Shown in pieces: positions 7,601-8,703 of a DNA stretch of 8,703 nt. Location: the NCBI GenBank assembly GCA_012269805.1, contig JAAXJP010000294.1:1-8703 (forward strand), given 5' to 3'. Under the pieces are notes generated by a model. That model did no database searches. It saw only the letters and a list, made by a program, of their open reading frames with translations, and was not told the origin of the DNA. Made by a program: the position numbers and the translations under genes. This DNA is from Rubrivirga sp. (GTDB taxonomy: Bacteria > Bacteroidota > Rhodothermia > Rhodothermales > Rubricoccaceae). Each line of letters starts with the position of its first letter. Within the stretch, counting starts at the first letter, position 1.

Positions 7601-8703
7601 CGAGAGCGCGAGGTCGAAGGCGCCCTCCGGCGTCACGAGCGGGCCGCTGACGGTCAGGAAGCCGCTGTCGAGCGTGACCGCGAGGTCGGCTGAATCCACC
7701 AGCCGCTCGCCGTAGGACGACGGGGCGGTGATGGCGACCTGGGCGTCGAGCGAGAGCGTGGCCGGGTCGATGCCGGCGCCACTCGCGACGTAGGTACCCG
7801 TGAGGTCGCTGTAGCGCTCGGGGATCCCCTGGACCTCGGCGAGGTCGAGGTTCTGGAACGTGCCCGAGAGATCGAACGCCAACGGGTCGGCGAAGGGCCG
7901 GGCCGTCCCGGTCGCCGTGGCCTGCCCGCCGGGGCCGAAGTCGAGCGCCGCGTCGAGCGTGGCGACGCCGTCGCGAAGCTGGACGTCGAGGTCGGCCGCG
8001 GCCAGGTCGAACTCGCCGTAGCGCGAGCCCTGGAGTTGGGCCGTCAGGTCGACGGGCGCGCTCGTCAGGTCGACGCCCTCGCCCGAGAGCGTGAACGCGC
8101 CCGTGAGGTTGCTCTCCTGGCTCGGGTTGCCGGTGAGCGCGGCGAGGTTGAGCCCGGTCGCCTGGCCGTCGACGATGTCGTACGCCAGCGGCTCGCCGAG
8201 GCGGAGGGAGCCGAGCGCGGCGATCCGCCCGTCGTCCCCCGCGAGCGTGGCGTCGAGGTCGAAGTCCGCCTGGCCGCGGTCGACGTCGGCGTCCAGCTGG
8301 AGGTCGGAAAAGCGGAGGCGGCGGTCCGTGAGGCCGAGGTCAGCGCGGGTGAGGTCGAGCGCGAGCGTGCCGGAGAACGTGTCGAGCGACGTTCCGCGAC
8401 CGATGAGCGCGAACTCGCCGGCGAACTCGTCGGTCCGGCCCGAGCCCGGGAGCAGCACGCCGAGGTCGACGTCCTGGGCGGTCCCGGCGACTTGGTAGGT
8501 CGGGACCTCGTCGAACGGGCGGGCGCGGCCCTCGGCCGCCAGCGCCGCTCCCGGCAGCGCGCCTTCGAGGTCGAACGAGACGCGGCCTGCGGCGAACGAC
8601 CCGTCGAGGCGGAGCCGGTCGATCTGGCGCTCGCCGACGCGGCTCTCGCGGAGCGACACGGCGAACGGCCCGCTCAGCGTCTCGAGCGTCGTGCCCTGGA
8701 GGT
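4610..8703 (-). CDS. tamB: TamB/AsmA-like translocation and lipid-transport protein (5' end outside window)
   Basis: This is a very long envelope protein of the TamB (DUF490) family. The frame is open to the window edge, so the true start and expected N-terminal membrane anchor are not seen. The GTG at 8659 is internal; residue numbers here count from it. The visible part is almost entirely alternating polar and hydrophobic beta-strand sequence, as expected for the hydrophobic beta-groove of this family. Residues 47-490 hold about five repeats opening with an RPFD-x-x-P-x-Y type block. The C-terminal 340 residues look like the TamB domain: RGTVETLNRQFELEDGSI near 1148, LSATPTMEAADIVSLIATGR near 1213, then a Gly/Ala-rich helix. 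The protein ends in beta strands with a terminal Trp, like outer-membrane-directed chains. Known TamB proteins bridge inner and outer membranes, partner a BamA-like barrel (TamA or TamL) and are implicated in phospholipid transport. No barrel partner is in the window. The stop is TAG, 70 nt before mlaE. Identification is strong at family level; exact substrate is unknown. Confidence 0.9.
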   Translation of the reverse strand, partial: LQGTTLETLSGPFAVSLRESRVGERQIDRLRLDGSFAAGRVSFDLEGALPGAALAAEGRARPFDEVPTYQVAGTAQDVDLGVLLPGSGRTDEFAGEFALIGRGTSLDTFSGTLALDLTRADLGLTDRRLRFSDLQLDADVDRGQADFDLDATLAGDDGRIAALGSLRLGEPLAYDIVDGQATGLNLAALTGNPSQESNLTGAFTLSGEGVDLTSAPVDLTAQLQGSRYGEFDLAAADLDVQLRDGVATLDAALDFGPGGQATATGTARPFADPLAFDLSGTFQNLDLAEVQGIPERYSDLTGTYVASGAGIDPATLSLDAQVAITAPSSYGERLVDSADLAVTLDSGFLTVSGPLVTPEGAFDLALSGRPFDENPGYAFDGTCFRDLDLSDFSASNPRTDLTGCFTGEIRGIADLPTANGSGVVTLRPSRINDAELERGRIEFTLSGGALGGSLDVTLLTPPRDEGVAEGGRIVAAFQGRPFDDVPTYALRGRTEALDAGTLLDLPPDQPLRLTLGFDLEGRGTDPATMTLQGSLTGRQSTLGPVALDTLATQFALADGVLAVSAFRFESDLASMTGQGTIALFNERAASDFRLEGNVESLAPLAAQTDRTLGLERGTLVLNVSGQPGQPLRVLGSAEARQVVVDEIAVTGLDASIDLAWDRALADSLGLGALDGEVRTTFDVLTGPTYRVEEGRATLAADDGTITVDAAVTVDERRDLDVFARIDPQSDGVLIERGRFRLDDQTWQLLQPAEIAVADGLVDVRGLILASEAGGQQIAADGTIDFNGEQNFVVTVEDVPVDALTDFVNLGALGGDLTATLDLTGPAAAPRIDGRVALDDLTSNGEPVGALAADVAYADGRLALDAVLTHTDGETLTVDGTVPFQFSLADGPQGEGGDANERVDLRARARAFPIDWARPFLDDRAYNALGGTLRLDLTIVGTQANPRLDGIATLQNGRLGVVATGRVYEPITADLTFQNDRIVLEDVRILDENGRTALDVTGNVRFRELSVGEFDLTLTPRDFLAMDTRTYDELVIDRGSTPLRLTGTLDRPVLRGSVVLSQGDIYLTDELVPPELESVTLTDAQIREVESRFGRVVTARDTAQSRFVDALDYALTVEIEQNVWLRSEAGLPFDIEFRGDVDARKRSYAESSQLFGRIELVRGTVETLNRQFELEDGSITFNGDPLAAIVDLAATLDIRLPGSISGQSSAVITLSAQGQLDENPSIRLSATPTMEAADIVSLIATGRLADEFVGTGALAGAGTGLALGTVSGFAEGLASRTLGLEMAQIDYEGGDIVIKFGDYFSSKLFWTAGFIVPLGDTSQGENRLPILFSLDYELLRWLSAQTEYSGQRGVGAGLNYETAW
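7200..8521 (-). repeat. Five degenerate ~100-residue protein repeats in the TamB-like gene
   Basis: Within the TamB-like protein a block reading roughly [A/G]RPFDExPxYxxxGxxxxLDL recurs. It begins at residues 47, 153 (degenerate: LRLGEPLAYD), 254, 355 and 466, counted from the GTG at 8659. Nucleotide positions are about 8521, 8203, 7900, 7597 and 7264. Spacing is 106, 101, 101 and 111 residues. In the first four copies the block is followed 10-20 residues later by a TDxTGxF-like segment (TDEFAGEF, SNLTGAF, SDLTGTY, TDLTGCF). The repeat is visible in protein and only partly in DNA, so it is an old structural repeat and not a recent duplication. Confidence 0.75.

Noticed and set aside
8657..8659. 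GTG as the start of the TamB-like protein
   Set aside because: The frame stays open upstream to the window edge with the same beta-strand character (LQGTTLETLSGPFAV), and a start here would leave no membrane anchor or signal.

Overview
The window is very GC-rich and compact. All recognisable genes lie on the minus strand, so transcription runs from high to low coordinates. The proteins are those of a diderm (two-membrane) envelope: a TamB/AsmA-like protein, an Mla-type MCE lipid ABC transporter (permease, ATPase, MCE protein) and a LolC/LolE-type permease. Most starts lack a clear Shine-Dalgarno sequence, GC3 is high, and the MCE protein carries an FxFRGYFExRGYY-like block. These traits fit a high-GC Bacteroidota/Rhodothermota lineage (Salinibacter/Rubrivirga type). 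That placement is an inference from style, not proof. There are no mobile elements, CRISPR arrays, rRNAs or tRNAs.

Layout in transcription order. (1) 8703-4610: tamB-like gene, 5' end beyond the window, at least 1,364 codons visible. (2) 70-nt gap. (3) 4539-3628: mlaE permease. (4) 2-nt gap (stop-CC-ATG). (5) 3625-2654: mlaF ATPase with an unusual 75-residue disordered N-terminus. (6) 71-nt gap. (7) 2582-1422: mlaD MCE protein, about twice the length of E. coli MlaD. (8) 52-nt gap holding a perfect 20-bp inverted repeat. (9) 1369-65: LolC/LolE-family permease with a GTG start. (10) 64-1: short, less GC-rich tail with a possible but weak start of another reading frame.

How the genes may work together: MlaE, MlaF and MlaD should form one inner-membrane transporter that passes lipid through an MCE ring into the periplasm. 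TamB-like proteins are long periplasmic beta-groove proteins thought to carry phospholipid between the membranes. LolC/E permeases release lipoproteins from the inner membrane. The set therefore looks like one envelope-biogenesis operon for lipid and lipoprotein traffic. No mlaB, mlaC, mlaA or lolD is visible. The MlaF C-terminus is short, where the E. coli protein has the extension that contacts MlaB.

Points worth a second look: the tamB-mla linkage; a shared TAGCTT-N6-ATG arrangement before mlaE and mlaD that may mark near-leaderless promoters; five roughly 100-residue repeats in the TamB-like protein, with its only two visible cysteines in one repeat; the MlaE and MlaF N-terminal extensions; and a duplicated GEGT module plus terminal coiled coil in MlaD.
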